From the NCBI GenBank assembly GCA_019637615.1, contig JAHBVJ010000002.1:124001-188000 (forward strand): a DNA stretch of 64,000 nt, given 5' to 3'. The translations under genes and the position numbers were made by a program. Origin of the DNA: Anaerolineae bacterium. Its GTDB lineage: Bacteria; Chloroflexota; Anaerolineae; Aggregatilineales; UBA2796. The notes under the pieces were generated by a model. That model was not told the DNA's origin, made no database searches, and saw only the letters and a list, made by a program, of their open reading frames with translations. Below are positions 36,128 to 45,056 of this stretch, piece by piece; the stretch's first letter is position 1; every line of letters starts with the position of its first letter.

Positions 36128-36381
36128 AGTCTTTGCAAGCCAATATTCTTTTTTCATTGACTGTTTGGGTTCGGCAGTCGCGCCCGGATCAGGAGTACTT
36201 AGTTCACATCAATCAACACCCATGACAACGCGCTAAGCTACATCGACGCGTCGGCAGCAAGTTCACCATCTTTGGACTGCTGCGGGTTTGGCGCGCCGTC
36301 ACCATCTCAGGGCGATGTGGATCACGCCAGCGTATCTAGGCGAACGCTGCTGGACTATTCAAGAAAGGATTACGCATCACG

Positions 36382-37839
36382 ATGACTTCTTTAGGACAAA
36401 AATTAGCGCTCGACCCGTTTGAACAGAGTACCGATGTCGGCACGGTACATCTCCCCGGCGCTTGTGACTACGACCCCGACCAGCAAACCTTCACCATCAC
36501 GGGCGCAGGTGCGAACATCTGGGGCGATCACGACGATTTCCACTTTGTATGGCGGCGGATGAAGGGGGATTTCATCGTCACCATGCGCGCCGCCTTCATC
36601 GGGGCGGGCGTCAACGCGCATCGCAAATTCGGCTGGATGGCGCGTACCAGCCTCGATACCAATTCCCCTACCATCAGCACGGGTATTCACGGCGATGGCC
36701 TGACCTCGCTCCAATTCCGGCGTACCAAGGGCGGGCAGACCGAAGAAGCGCGTGCCGCCATCACCGCGCCGGATGTTGTCCAGTTGGAACGGCAGGGCAA
36801 CACCTACATCATGTCGGTTGCCCGCTACGGCGACCCGTTCACCAGCGTGCAAGTCACCGATCTGGGCTTGGGCGAAGAAATTTATGTCGGACTGTTCGTC
36901 TGCTCGCATGAAGATCACGTGCAGGAAAAAGCCGTTTTCCACGATGTGCGCGTGGTGGAACCCGTCAAAGCGGGCTTCAACCGCAACACCGATCCGTTCG
37001 GCAGTCGGTTGGAAATCCTCGATCTCGCCAGCGGTCATCGTCAGATCATCTACCAGCGCGACGACGTATTCGAGGCTCCCAACTGGACGCTGGACGGCAA
37101 AGCGCTGATCTTCAACAGCATGGGGCACCTCTATCGCTTCGATCTGGCGTCCAAAACCCCGACGCTCATCGATACGGGCGATGTCGTCATGAACAACAAC
37201 GATCACGTCATCTCCTTCGATGGCAAGATGCTCGCTATCAGCAGCCACACGGGCGAACGCTATGACTCGATGGTCTACACCGTCCCTATCACGGGTGGTC
37301 AACCAAAGCGCATCACGCCGATTGGACCTTCCTATCTGCATGGTTGGTCGCCGGACGGCAAGTACTTGGTCTACACCGCGCTGCGCAATGGCGACTACGA
37401 CATTTACCGCGTCCCCGCCGACGGTGGCGACGAAGTGCAGCTTACCACCGTGCTCGGTCTGGACGACGGCCCCGAATACACGCCGGATGGCAAGTACATC
37501 TACTTCAACTCGGTGCGCAGCGGGCGGATGCAAATCTGGCGCATGAAAGCCGATGGTAGCCAGCAAGAGCAGTTGACCGACGACGAGTACAATAACTGGT
37601 TCCCGCATATCTCGCCGGATGGCAAATCGGTCGTCTTCGTAACCTATCTCGTCAACGAAGTCGAGCCGAGCGATCACCCCGCCGCCAAGCGCGTCTATCT
37701 GCGCCTGATGCCTTTAGATGGTGGCACGCCCAAAGTCATCGCCTATCTGTACGGCGGTCAGGGCACCATGAATGTGCCGTCATGGTCACCGGATAGCAAA
37801 AAGATTGCCTTCGTCACCAACACCGTGCCGCTCAAGTAA
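36382..37839 (+). CDS. TolB-like beta-propeller protein with N-terminal DUF1349/LamG-like domain
   Basis: A 485-residue protein. Residues 10-195 (TFTITGAGANIWGDHDDFHFVWRRMKGDFIVTMRA, then QLERQGNTYIMSV and EEIYVGLFVCSHEDHVQEKAVFHDV) form a concanavalin-like DUF1349 sandwich; residues 205-485 are PD40/TolB-like blades with DSxxY and TPDGKYIYFNSVRSGRMQIWRMKADGSQQ and SPDGKSVVFV. No signal peptide is visible, so it is cytoplasmic unless exported otherwise. It begins the glycoside operon; it may be a carbohydrate-binding or lyase-like accessory protein. Catalytic residues are not identified. Confidence 0.75.
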   Translation: MTSLGQKLALDPFEQSTDVGTVHLPGACDYDPDQQTFTITGAGANIWGDHDDFHFVWRRMKGDFIVTMRAAFIGAGVNAHRKFGWMARTSLDTNSPTISTGIHGDGLTSLQFRRTKGGQTEEARAAITAPDVVQLERQGNTYIMSVARYGDPFTSVQVTDLGLGEEIYVGLFVCSHEDHVQEKAVFHDVRVVEPVKAGFNRNTDPFGSRLEILDLASGHRQIIYQRDDVFEAPNWTLDGKALIFNSMGHLYRFDLASKTPTLIDTGDVVMNNNDHVISFDGKMLAISSHTGERYDSMVYTVPITGGQPKRITPIGPSYLHGWSPDGKYLVYTALRNGDYDIYRVPADGGDEVQLTTVLGLDDGPEYTPDGKYIYFNSVRSGRMQIWRMKADGSQQEQLTDDEYNNWFPHISPDGKSVVFVTYLVNEVEPSDHPAAKRVYLRLMPLDGGTPKVIAYLYGGQGTMNVPSWSPDSKKIAFVTNTVPLK

Positions 37840-37866
37840 GCGGCACAGCCGATGCGAGGCAAGCAT

Positions 37867-38877
37867 ATGACCCTACGAGTAGCAGTCATCGGCGCGGGGC
37901 AAATCGCGCGGTTGGGGCACCTCCCCGGCTACCAGCGGGCGGGTGCGCAGATCGTGGCTTTGTGCAGCAAGCGCGATCAGAATTTCGAGGCGTTGGCGGA
38001 CGAATTCCACGTCGAATACCGTTATGACGATTGGCGACAGATGCTTGATGCGGGCGGTTTCGAGGCGGTCAGCATCTGCACACCGCCCGCGCTCCACAGC
38101 GAGATGGCGGCGGAATGCGCGCGGCGCGGGCTGCACGTCTTGGTCGAAAAGCCGATGGCGATGACGCCAGCCGAATGCGATCACGTCATCAGTGCCGCCG
38201 CGCAAACGGGCGTGGTGTTGATGGTGGCCCACAATCAGCGCTTCATCGCGCATCATCAGCACGTCAAGCAGCTTTTGCAATCGGGGCAGCTCGGCAAAGT
38301 CTATCTGGCACATGCCGTTTTCGGGCATGGCGGGCCAGAAAAATGGAATCCGCTGCAAAACTGGTATTTCCACCCCGATCAAGCGGGATACGGCGTACTG
38401 GCTGACCTCGGTTCGCACAAATTCGATCTGCTCTGCTGGCTGCTCGGTCAGCGCATCGTGGAAGTCAGCAGTTTCGGGCAGACGTTCGAGAAGCCAACTT
38501 CCGCCAGCGATAGTATCATCTGTGCGCTGCGCCTGAGCGGTGGCACACTGGCAACCGTACACGTCAGTTGGGTCTTTCATCCCGATTGGGAAAACAGCCT
38601 CGTCCTCCGCTGCGAGCGCGGCGTGATCCGCGTGCCCACCGACCTCACGCAGCCTGTCGAAGTGCTGGAACAGGACGCGGGCAGCAGCACTATTAGCGCT
38701 CCGGACTCCGCGCTCACGGACTCGGCGGGCTGGTTCGGTGCGGTCGCGGCCTTCTGTGACGCCGTACAGAACGGCAAGCCCTCGCCAATCACGGGCGCTG
38801 AAGGCAAATCAGTCGTAGCAGCGGTTCGCGCGGCGTATGAGGCATTAACAGAGCAACGTGTCGTGCGTTTGCTATGA
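37867..38877 (+). CDS. Gfo/Idh/MocA family NAD(P)-dependent oxidoreductase
   Basis: A 336-residue oxidoreductase. MTLRVAVIGAGQIARLGHLPG is the Rossmann start, and VLVEKPMAMTPAECDHVI contains the catalytic-site EKP motif of the family; the C-terminal alpha/beta domain has DLGSHKFDLLCWLLG. These enzymes oxidise sugar or inositol hydroxyls. I use the ATG at 37867 (GAGG upstream) rather than 37852. It lies in the operon between the TolB-like and GH1 genes, and probably acts on a released sugar. The usual length is met. Confidence 0.92.
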   Translation: MTLRVAVIGAGQIARLGHLPGYQRAGAQIVALCSKRDQNFEALADEFHVEYRYDDWRQMLDAGGFEAVSICTPPALHSEMAAECARRGLHVLVEKPMAMTPAECDHVISAAAQTGVVLMVAHNQRFIAHHQHVKQLLQSGQLGKVYLAHAVFGHGGPEKWNPLQNWYFHPDQAGYGVLADLGSHKFDLLCWLLGQRIVEVSSFGQTFEKPTSASDSIICALRLSGGTLATVHVSWVFHPDWENSLVLRCERGVIRVPTDLTQPVEVLEQDAGSSTISAPDSALTDSAGWFGAVAAFCDAVQNGKPSPITGAEGKSVVAAVRAAYEALTEQRVVRLL

Positions 38878-38907
38878 TATTTCGTGCATCAAGAAGGGTT
38901 TTTCAAC

Positions 38908-40239
38908 ATGACAGGCACATTCCCCGCTGGGTTTTATTGGGGGGCAGCGACGGCAGCCTTTCAGATCGAAGGGGCGACCAAAGAAGATGGGCGCGGCGAG
39001 TCGATCTGGGATCGCTTCGCGGCGACTCCCGGCGCGATCCTCACGGGCGAGACGGGCGATCCCGCCGCCGACTCCTATCACCACTATCCGGACGACATCG
39101 CCCTGATGCAGCAGATCGGGCTGAATAGTTATCGCTTCTCCATCGCGTGGCCTCGTGTCGTGCCCGATGGCGATGGTGCGGTTAATCCCAAAGGCTTGGA
39201 TTACTATGACCGCGTGGTCGATGCGCTGTTAGCCGCTGGCATCAAGCCGTTCGTCACTCTCTATCACTGGGATCTGCCACAAGCCCTGCAAGATCGCGGC
39301 GGCTGGGCGAACCGCGCCACAGTGGATGCCTATCTACGCTATGCCGAAGTCGTCGTCAAGCGGCTCGGAGATCGCGTCAAGCAGTGGATGACGCATAACG
39401 AACCGTGGTGTATCTCGATCCTCAGTCACGAGCTTGGCAAGCACGCCCCCGGTCTGCAAGACACCAAGATCGCGCTGCAAGTCGCGCATCACATCCTGCT
39501 CTCGCATGGCAAAGTCGTCCCCATCGTTCGCCAGCACAGCCCCAACGCCGAAGTCGGCATCGTCCTCAACCTCAACCCGTCTTATCCCGCCACCGACACC
39601 GAAGCCGATAAACGCGCGGCGGATATGTTCCACGCCAAATTCAATCTGTGGTTCCTCGATCCGCTGGCGGGGCGCGGCTATCCACAGTCGGCGTGGCAAG
39701 ATTACAGCGCGAACGTGCCGCACATCGCGGCGGGCGATATGGAAGCCATGACCGTGCCCACCGATTTCCTCGGCGTCAATTATTATTCGCGCGCAATTTT
39801 GCACGATCCCAAAGGCGGCGTCGGCAAGATCGTCACCCGCCGCAATCCCGTCAACATGATGTCGCGCGGCTGGGATGTGGCTCCACACTCAATGGTCGAA
39901 CTGCTGACATGGCTGCACAAGGACTATGCCTACCCCAAGCTGATGATCACCGAAAACGGCGCGACCTATGACGACGTGATCTGGGACGGACAAATCCACG
40001 ATTTAGCGCGCATCGATTACATCAAGCAGCATCTTAAGGTCTTGCCGGATCTCATCGCCAGCGGTGTCCCACTGACGGGCTATTTCTGCTGGAGTCTGCT
40101 CGATAACTTCGAATGGGCGGAAGGCACGCGCGACCGCTTCGGGCTGGCCTACACGGACTTCACCACCCAGCACCGCCTCCTCAAAGATAGTGGCTACTGG
40201 TATAAACGCGTCATTCAGGCCAACGCCGTCGTGGACTAG
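38908..40239 (+). CDS. GH1 beta-glucosidase
   Basis: A 443-residue glycoside hydrolase family 1 enzyme with the start FPAGFYWGAATAAFQIEGA, acid/base Glu165 in THNEPW and nucleophile Glu349 in ITENGA, both canonical. Length is right for the family. The upstream GTG in-frame start at 38884 is less likely than the ATG at 38908. No signal peptide, so cytoplasmic; it releases glucose (or mannose, since GH1 has beta-mannosidase members) from imported oligosaccharides. It overlaps the beginning of a longer reading of the next gene, so I start that gene at 40250. Confidence 0.96.
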   Translation: MTGTFPAGFYWGAATAAFQIEGATKEDGRGESIWDRFAATPGAILTGETGDPAADSYHHYPDDIALMQQIGLNSYRFSIAWPRVVPDGDGAVNPKGLDYYDRVVDALLAAGIKPFVTLYHWDLPQALQDRGGWANRATVDAYLRYAEVVVKRLGDRVKQWMTHNEPWCISILSHELGKHAPGLQDTKIALQVAHHILLSHGKVVPIVRQHSPNAEVGIVLNLNPSYPATDTEADKRAADMFHAKFNLWFLDPLAGRGYPQSAWQDYSANVPHIAAGDMEAMTVPTDFLGVNYYSRAILHDPKGGVGKIVTRRNPVNMMSRGWDVAPHSMVELLTWLHKDYAYPKLMITENGATYDDVIWDGQIHDLARIDYIKQHLKVLPDLIASGVPLTGYFCWSLLDNFEWAEGTRDRFGLAYTDFTTQHRLLKDSGYWYKRVIQANAVVD

Positions 40240-40249
40240 GACAATAACA

Positions 40250-42784
40250 ATGTTCAACGCATGGAAACTTGCCGATTTCGCGCCCGGTCAGGGTGTGGCA
40301 GCAGGGGCAAACACCGAATCTTTCGATCATGCCAACTGGATCGATGTCAGCGTGCCGGGGGATGTCCACCGCGCGCTTATCGCCGCCGGACGCATCCCCG
40401 ATCCCTACTACGATCAGAACGAAACACAGTGCGCGTGGGTTGAGGATCGCGAATGGTGGTATCGCCGCCGCTTCGATCTGGCGATGGACGCGCCTCACTC
40501 CGATGAGCGCTTGCAGCTCGTCTTTCACGGGCTGGATACCTTCGCCACTCTCTGGCTCAACGGCGAACAGCTCGGCACGACGCAGAATATGTTCCGTAGC
40601 CACGTTTTCGATGTCACCACTAAATTGCGCGTCAACGGCTCCAACGTGCTTGCCATCTGCTTTGATCGCCCGCTCGATCACGCCGATCCAGAGCGGGTCA
40701 AGCAGTTCAGCGCATGGGGCAACGACCCCGAACGGGTGCTGATGCGCAAGGCGCAGTTCGGCTACGGGTGGGACTGGGGGCCGCGCTTGCCTACCGTCGG
40801 CATCTGGATGCCCGTCGAATTGAAGCGTCAGCGCCAAGCCGCGCTCACAGGGACACATTTCTACACCGTCAAGCATGACGCCGCGCAAAATCTCGCCCTC
40901 GTCGCCGTCCATGTCGAGGCCGATCCCTTCGCCACCGAACAGCCTTTAGCCGCCACCATTCGTCTCGTCCCCGATCCGGCGGCAGCGGCGGATGGCAGCA
41001 TCATCGAGCACACGCTCTCGCTCAAGCGCAGCGGCGATCAGGCCGTCGGCACGGCCTATCTTCAGGTCAATAACCCGCACCTGTGGTGGACGCACGATCT
41101 CGGCAATCCCACGCTCTACACTTTGCAGATCGACCTGCAAGCGGGCGACGCCATCCTCGACTCGCACGAGTCGATGGTCGGCATCCGCACCCTGACGCTC
41201 GATCAATCGCCCGATCCTGCCGAACGTGGCACGCGCTTCTTCCGTTTCGTCCTCAACGGCGTGCCGATCTTCGCACGCGGCGCGGACTGGATACCCGCCG
41301 AGTCGTTCGTCGGCGGCATTCCCGACTCGCGCTACCAACTGCTGCTCACGGCGGCGCGTGACGCCAACATGAACATGCTGCGCATCTGGGGCGGCGGCAT
41401 CTACGAGCACGATGTCTTCTATAACCTATGCGATCAGCTCGGACTGCTCATCTGGCAAGATTTCATGTTTGCCTGCGCCATGTACCCCGAAGACGATCCG
41501 GTTTTCGTCAAAGAAGTCGAACTCGAAGCCATCGCGCAGGTGCGGCGCTTGCGCAGCCATCCCTCGCTCGCGCTGTGGAACGGCAACAACGAAAACCAGT
41601 GGATTCACGATCAGGTCTTCTGGGATCGTGTCGATTATCCCGTCCCCGGCGCGTTGTACTACCACCACATCTTGCCAAGCATCGTCAGTGAGCATGACGG
41701 GCAAATCCCCTACTGGCCCGGCAGTCCCTTCGGCGGCAGCGATCACGCCAGCATGGAAGATGGCAACCGTCACAACTGGCAAGTCTGGCATGGCAACGTG
41801 CCCCGCCGCTTCGGGGAAGAACCTCAGCGCGTCAACACGCCTGACGGCGTCTCGTTCGCGCTCTATGCCAAAGATTCGGGGCGCTTCATCAGCGAGTTCG
41901 GGATGCACGCCGCGCCTGTCTACGAGACGCTTCGCCGTAACATTCCCGCAGATCAGCTTTATCACCACAGTCCCTCGATGGATCACCACAATAAGGATAA
42001 CCCCAAGAACAAGGGCGACAACCTGATGATCGCCGTCACAGGCCTGCCCGCCACGCTGGAAGACTACATCGATTACAGCATGATCGCGCAGGCCGAAGGG
42101 TTGAAGTTCGGGATCGAGCACTTCCGCCGCCGCAAACCGCACTGCTCTGGCACGCTGTTCTGGCAGCTCAACGACTGCTGGCCTGTGCTCAGTTGGAGTG
42201 TCATGGACTACTATGGTTTCGGCAAAGCGGGCTACTACTACGCCAAGCGCGTCTATGCTTCGCTGTTGGCCTCCTTCAAACTGCATGACGACGGCAGCGT
42301 CGAACTATGGCTGACCAACGACACCTTGCAAGCCGTGACCACCACCGTTACCGTCGCGTTACGTGCCTTCACAGGCGCTACCGTCTGGGCAGACACAACA
42401 CCCGTCACCATCGCAGCCAATGACAGCCAGCCCGTGCTGCGTTGGGACGCGGATTGCTTCACGGATCGCACTGCGCACTACCTCTCGGTGGCTTCCAGCG
42501 ACGATGCCTTCCCACGCAACCGCGCCTTCTTCGGCATGATCAAGGATGTCGAGCGTGTGCCCGTCGCGCCGACTGTGCAGATCGCGCAGATCAGCCCGCA
42601 CGAACTGCGTGCCACGCTCACCGCACCCGCCTTCGCCTATTTCGTCCATTTCACAGTTGCCAGCGAAACGGTACAGTTCTCGGACAACTACTTCGATCTC
42701 GAACCGGACGAAACGAAAGTCGTCACCATCACCGACGCGCAGCATCCGTTGCGACCAACCGACATCAGTCTAGCGTATCGTTAG
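40250..42784 (+). CDS. GH2 beta-mannosidase
   Basis: An 844-residue GH2 enzyme: sugar-binding domain (1-200, with FHGLDTFATLWLNGEQLG and GYGWDWGPRLPTVGIW, typical of beta-mannosidases), immunoglobulin-like domain (about 200-330), TIM barrel (330-650, RGADWIPAESFVGG, LRIWGGGIYEHDVFYNLCDQLGLLIWQDFMFACAMYP) and a C-terminal beta domain. Acid/base is probably Glu448 (WNGNNENQ) and nucleophile Glu549 (ISEFGM). Start ATG at 40250, 10 bases after the GH1 stop. It removes terminal beta-mannose from manno-oligosaccharides or N-glycan cores. No signal peptide. Confidence 0.94.
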   Translation: MFNAWKLADFAPGQGVAAGANTESFDHANWIDVSVPGDVHRALIAAGRIPDPYYDQNETQCAWVEDREWWYRRRFDLAMDAPHSDERLQLVFHGLDTFATLWLNGEQLGTTQNMFRSHVFDVTTKLRVNGSNVLAICFDRPLDHADPERVKQFSAWGNDPERVLMRKAQFGYGWDWGPRLPTVGIWMPVELKRQRQAALTGTHFYTVKHDAAQNLALVAVHVEADPFATEQPLAATIRLVPDPAAAADGSIIEHTLSLKRSGDQAVGTAYLQVNNPHLWWTHDLGNPTLYTLQIDLQAGDAILDSHESMVGIRTLTLDQSPDPAERGTRFFRFVLNGVPIFARGADWIPAESFVGGIPDSRYQLLLTAARDANMNMLRIWGGGIYEHDVFYNLCDQLGLLIWQDFMFACAMYPEDDPVFVKEVELEAIAQVRRLRSHPSLALWNGNNENQWIHDQVFWDRVDYPVPGALYYHHILPSIVSEHDGQIPYWPGSPFGGSDHASMEDGNRHNWQVWHGNVPRRFGEEPQRVNTPDGVSFALYAKDSGRFISEFGMHAAPVYETLRRNIPADQLYHHSPSMDHHNKDNPKNKGDNLMIAVTGLPATLEDYIDYSMIAQAEGLKFGIEHFRRRKPHCSGTLFWQLNDCWPVLSWSVMDYYGFGKAGYYYAKRVYASLLASFKLHDDGSVELWLTNDTLQAVTTTVTVALRAFTGATVWADTTPVTIAANDSQPVLRWDADCFTDRTAHYLSVASSDDAFPRNRAFFGMIKDVERVPVAPTVQIAQISPHELRATLTAPAFAYFVHFTVASETVQFSDNYFDLEPDETKVVTITDAQHPLRPTDISLAYR

Positions 42785-42814
42785 CAGCAAACAGGAGCAG
42801 GAGGCACGGCACAC

Positions 42815-43795
42815 ATGGCAGAACCAATGGCGGTCAACCCCACCCAGATCGGCGCTCACCAGCGCAAACACGCGCCGCTGGCGATGGGCGGCTCGACCTT
42901 CGGCCCGAATCAATACACGGGTGACGAAGACGCTAACCTGCTGGGCGCGTTGGAGGCCGCCTACGAACGCGGCATCACGCACTTCGATACCGCTGAAGGC
43001 TACGGCGGCGGGCACTCGGAACGGCTGATCGGGCGCTTCATCGCGGCCTCGCCAAGCCGCCGCAATCGCTTGTTCCTCGCCTCCAAAGCCAATTTGGATG
43101 ACCTCACGCCGCAAAGTATGCTCAAGGCGATTGAAGGCAGCCTCGCCCGAATGCAAACCGACGTGATCGACCTCTACTACATCCACTGGCCTCGCACGGG
43201 CAAAGACATGCGCCCCGTGATGGAAGGTCTGGAGGTTGCCCGCCAGCAAGGCAAAATCCGCTCGGTGGGCGTCAGTAACTTTTCCGTTGAGCAGATGGAA
43301 CAGGTGGGGGAAGTCGGGCGTATCGACGCGCACCAACTCGCCTATAATCTATTCTGGCGCGTCAACGAGCGTGATGTGATTCCCTACTGTAACGCGCATT
43401 ACATCAGCATCGTCACCTACGCCTCGCTTGCGCACGGCATCCTCGCGGGGCGCATCCCGCAGCAGCCCGACTTTCCCAAAGGCGACCAGCGCAACAGCAT
43501 TTTGCTGTTCCGCGAGGACATCTGGCCCCAAGTCTACGCTGCCAACGAAGCCTTCAAAGCTATCGCGGCAAAGGCAGACCGTCCGTTGGCGCATCTTGCC
43601 ATCCGTTGGCTACTGCGGCGCTCAGGGGTAAGCAGCGTTGTTGTCAGCGCCCGTAATGCGCAGCAAGCCAATGCCAACGCCGACGCGCTTTACGGCGACA
43701 TTCCCGACGATGTGTTCGCGGAACTCACCGCCGTCAGCGACGCGGTGAATCCGCATATCCCGTTCGCGGATACGCTCTACAACTACAACCCATGA
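42815..43795 (+). CDS. Aldo/keto reductase
   Basis: A 326-residue AKR with the tetrad D58 (HFDTAEGYG), Y63, K91 (LASKAN) and H124 (YYIHWP), and NADPH-binding SNFSVEQM. All four are present, so it is probably an active NAD(P)H-linked reductase or sugar 1-dehydrogenase. It starts 31 bases after the GH2 stop with AGGAGG upstream; its place in the operon suggests it acts on a sugar released by GH1/GH2. The direction of reaction is not decided. Confidence 0.92.
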   Translation: MAEPMAVNPTQIGAHQRKHAPLAMGGSTFGPNQYTGDEDANLLGALEAAYERGITHFDTAEGYGGGHSERLIGRFIAASPSRRNRLFLASKANLDDLTPQSMLKAIEGSLARMQTDVIDLYYIHWPRTGKDMRPVMEGLEVARQQGKIRSVGVSNFSVEQMEQVGEVGRIDAHQLAYNLFWRVNERDVIPYCNAHYISIVTYASLAHGILAGRIPQQPDFPKGDQRNSILLFREDIWPQVYAANEAFKAIAAKADRPLAHLAIRWLLRRSGVSSVVVSARNAQQANANADALYGDIPDDVFAELTAVSDAVNPHIPFADTLYNYNP

Positions 43796-43810
43796 TTTTC
43801 ATTGTATTTA

Positions 43811-43862
43811 CTTAGCACTAAGCACTAAGGACTTAGCACTTTCTTTTAGGCACTTAGCACTA
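43811..43862 (+). repeat. Heptanucleotide tandem repeat (STRR-like), consensus CTTAGCA
   Basis: Seven units of 7 bases from 43811, of which 43811, 43832 and 43853 are exact CTTAGCA and others differ at one to four positions (for example CTAAGCA at 43818, CTAAGGA at 43825). CTTAGCACT therefore recurs at a 21-base period. It lies just before the ribosome site of the double-VOC gene. Confidence 0.7.
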
Positions 43863-43880
43863 TTTTAAGGAGTAACCGTT

Positions 43881-44846
43881 ATGCCAGTCACCGGAATTGG
43901 TGAAAAAGTCATCGCGCAAGTCTGCATTATCGTTCGCGATGTCGAACAGATGATGGCGCGCTATGTCGAAATATTCGGCTTCGATATTCCAGAAGTCCAG
44001 ACCACCTTTTTACACGATCACACCAAAGCCGTCTACTTCGGGGAGCCAACCGATGCGCGTGCCAAACTGGTTTGCTTCCAGACAGGTGGCATCCAATTCG
44101 AACTCTTGCAACCGCTTGATCCGCCCAGCAGTTGGATGGATTTCCTCGTCCAGCACGGTGAAGGCATCCACCACATCGCCTTTCAGGTGACGGACACCGA
44201 CGCGACGGCGAACTCCTTCGTGGATTGCGGCTATGTCGTCACGCAGCAAGGCTTGTTTACGGGTCAGTCCGGCATGTACACCTATTTCGACACCGACAAA
44301 GATTTGGGCGTCGTGGTCGAGCTGTTGCAGCACTTCAATGGCAACCCTGTTTTCACGGCGCAGCCCTTCGATGACAAACGCGGCATCGGCTCGGATTGGG
44401 TTTGTCAGGTCGGGATCATCGTGAGCGATATCGAGAAGACTTCGCGGCGTTTGGTCGAGGTGCTCGGCCTACCCCCGCCCGCTTTCCAGACTACGCCCGG
44501 TTATGCGCAGGTCGAAACCACCTACAAAGGCCAACCTTCCGAAGCCACCGCTAAACTCGCCTTTTTCAGCGTCGGTCAGCTTCAGATCGAACTGATCGAG
44601 CCGGACGAAAAACCGAGCGTCTGGCGCGATTTCCTTGAGCAGAAAGGCGAAGGTGCGCAGCATATCGCTATACGTGTCGCGGACACCAAACGCGCGACGG
44701 ATCATTTCGCCAAATACGGGATCAACGTGGCGCAGCAAGGCTTGTACGGCGACCGCAGCGGCATGTATACCTATATGGACAGCCAAGATCAGCTCGGTAC
44801 GACAATCGAACTGCTGGAAAACTTCGGGAAAATTAAGCCGAAATAA
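43881..44846 (+). CDS. Double-module VOC protein (internal duplication)
   Basis: A 321-residue protein made of two VOC halves (about 8-155 and 172-318) that clearly derive from a duplication: VCIIVRDVEQMMARYVEIFG versus VGIIVSDIEKTSRRLVEVLG, HHIAFQVTDTDA versus QHIAIRVADTKRA, and QSGMYTYFDTDKDLGVVVELLQHF versus RSGMYTYMDSQDQLGTTIELLENF. Each half keeps one His and one Glu of the metal site but has Gln at the first His, so binding is uncertain. It ends the glycoside cluster, possibly separately transcribed. Confidence 0.85.
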   Translation: MPVTGIGEKVIAQVCIIVRDVEQMMARYVEIFGFDIPEVQTTFLHDHTKAVYFGEPTDARAKLVCFQTGGIQFELLQPLDPPSSWMDFLVQHGEGIHHIAFQVTDTDATANSFVDCGYVVTQQGLFTGQSGMYTYFDTDKDLGVVVELLQHFNGNPVFTAQPFDDKRGIGSDWVCQVGIIVSDIEKTSRRLVEVLGLPPPAFQTTPGYAQVETTYKGQPSEATAKLAFFSVGQLQIELIEPDEKPSVWRDFLEQKGEGAQHIAIRVADTKRATDHFAKYGINVAQQGLYGDRSGMYTYMDSQDQLGTTIELLENFGKIKPK

Positions 44847-44909
44847 TTCCGCAGTTTCGCTGCCTGATCTTGGAGAGTAATGATATTTCGATGAATAAGT
44901 AGACAAGGT

Positions 44910-44943
44910 TGTCCACTCGCCAGTAGGAATTGGCGAGTGGACA
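44910..44943. terminator. Long hairpin after the double-VOC gene
   Basis: Perfect 13-base-pair stem TGTCCACTCGCCA (44910-44922) / TGGCGAGTGGACA (44931-44943), 8-base loop, 64 bases after the stop. No T-run. Probably the end of the plus-strand operon. Confidence 0.65.
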
Positions 44944-45056
44944 GATCGGGAGTACTTGGAGCGACAAACAACCGTCCCAATCCCCCAAACGATGCAGGCT
45001 GAGATCAGCGTGAGGGCGCTAACCACAGTGCCGCATGACGATGGATTGACGCAAGA

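Larger units (their letters stand above)
35772..36381. promoter_or_regulatory. 610-base divergent regulatory region of the beta-glycoside locus
   Basis: No credible gene lies here. It holds a minus-strand promoter (35969-35997), a plus-strand promoter (36100-36127), a LacI-type operator candidate (35983-35996), a CG-centred palindrome TTGCGCAA (36086-36093), and a TTTGCA/TGCAAA inverted repeat (36064-36083). The middle is AT-rich relative to flanking genes. Two small ORFs here are judged spurious. Confidence 0.7.

Noticed and set aside
35804..36157. Two small ORFs (plus 35804-36103, minus 35900-36157) in the divergent region
   Set aside because: They overlap each other and both promoters, lack ribosome sites and resemble no family.
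36403..37677. 424-residue minus-strand ORF opposite the TolB-like gene
   Set aside because: Shadow frame with no ribosome site or family pattern.
43811..43862. TTAGCACT repeats read as CIRCE half-sites
   Set aside because: They are all in the same direction, without GAGTGCTAA partners, and fall into a 7-base tandem repeat, so they are not HrcA operators.
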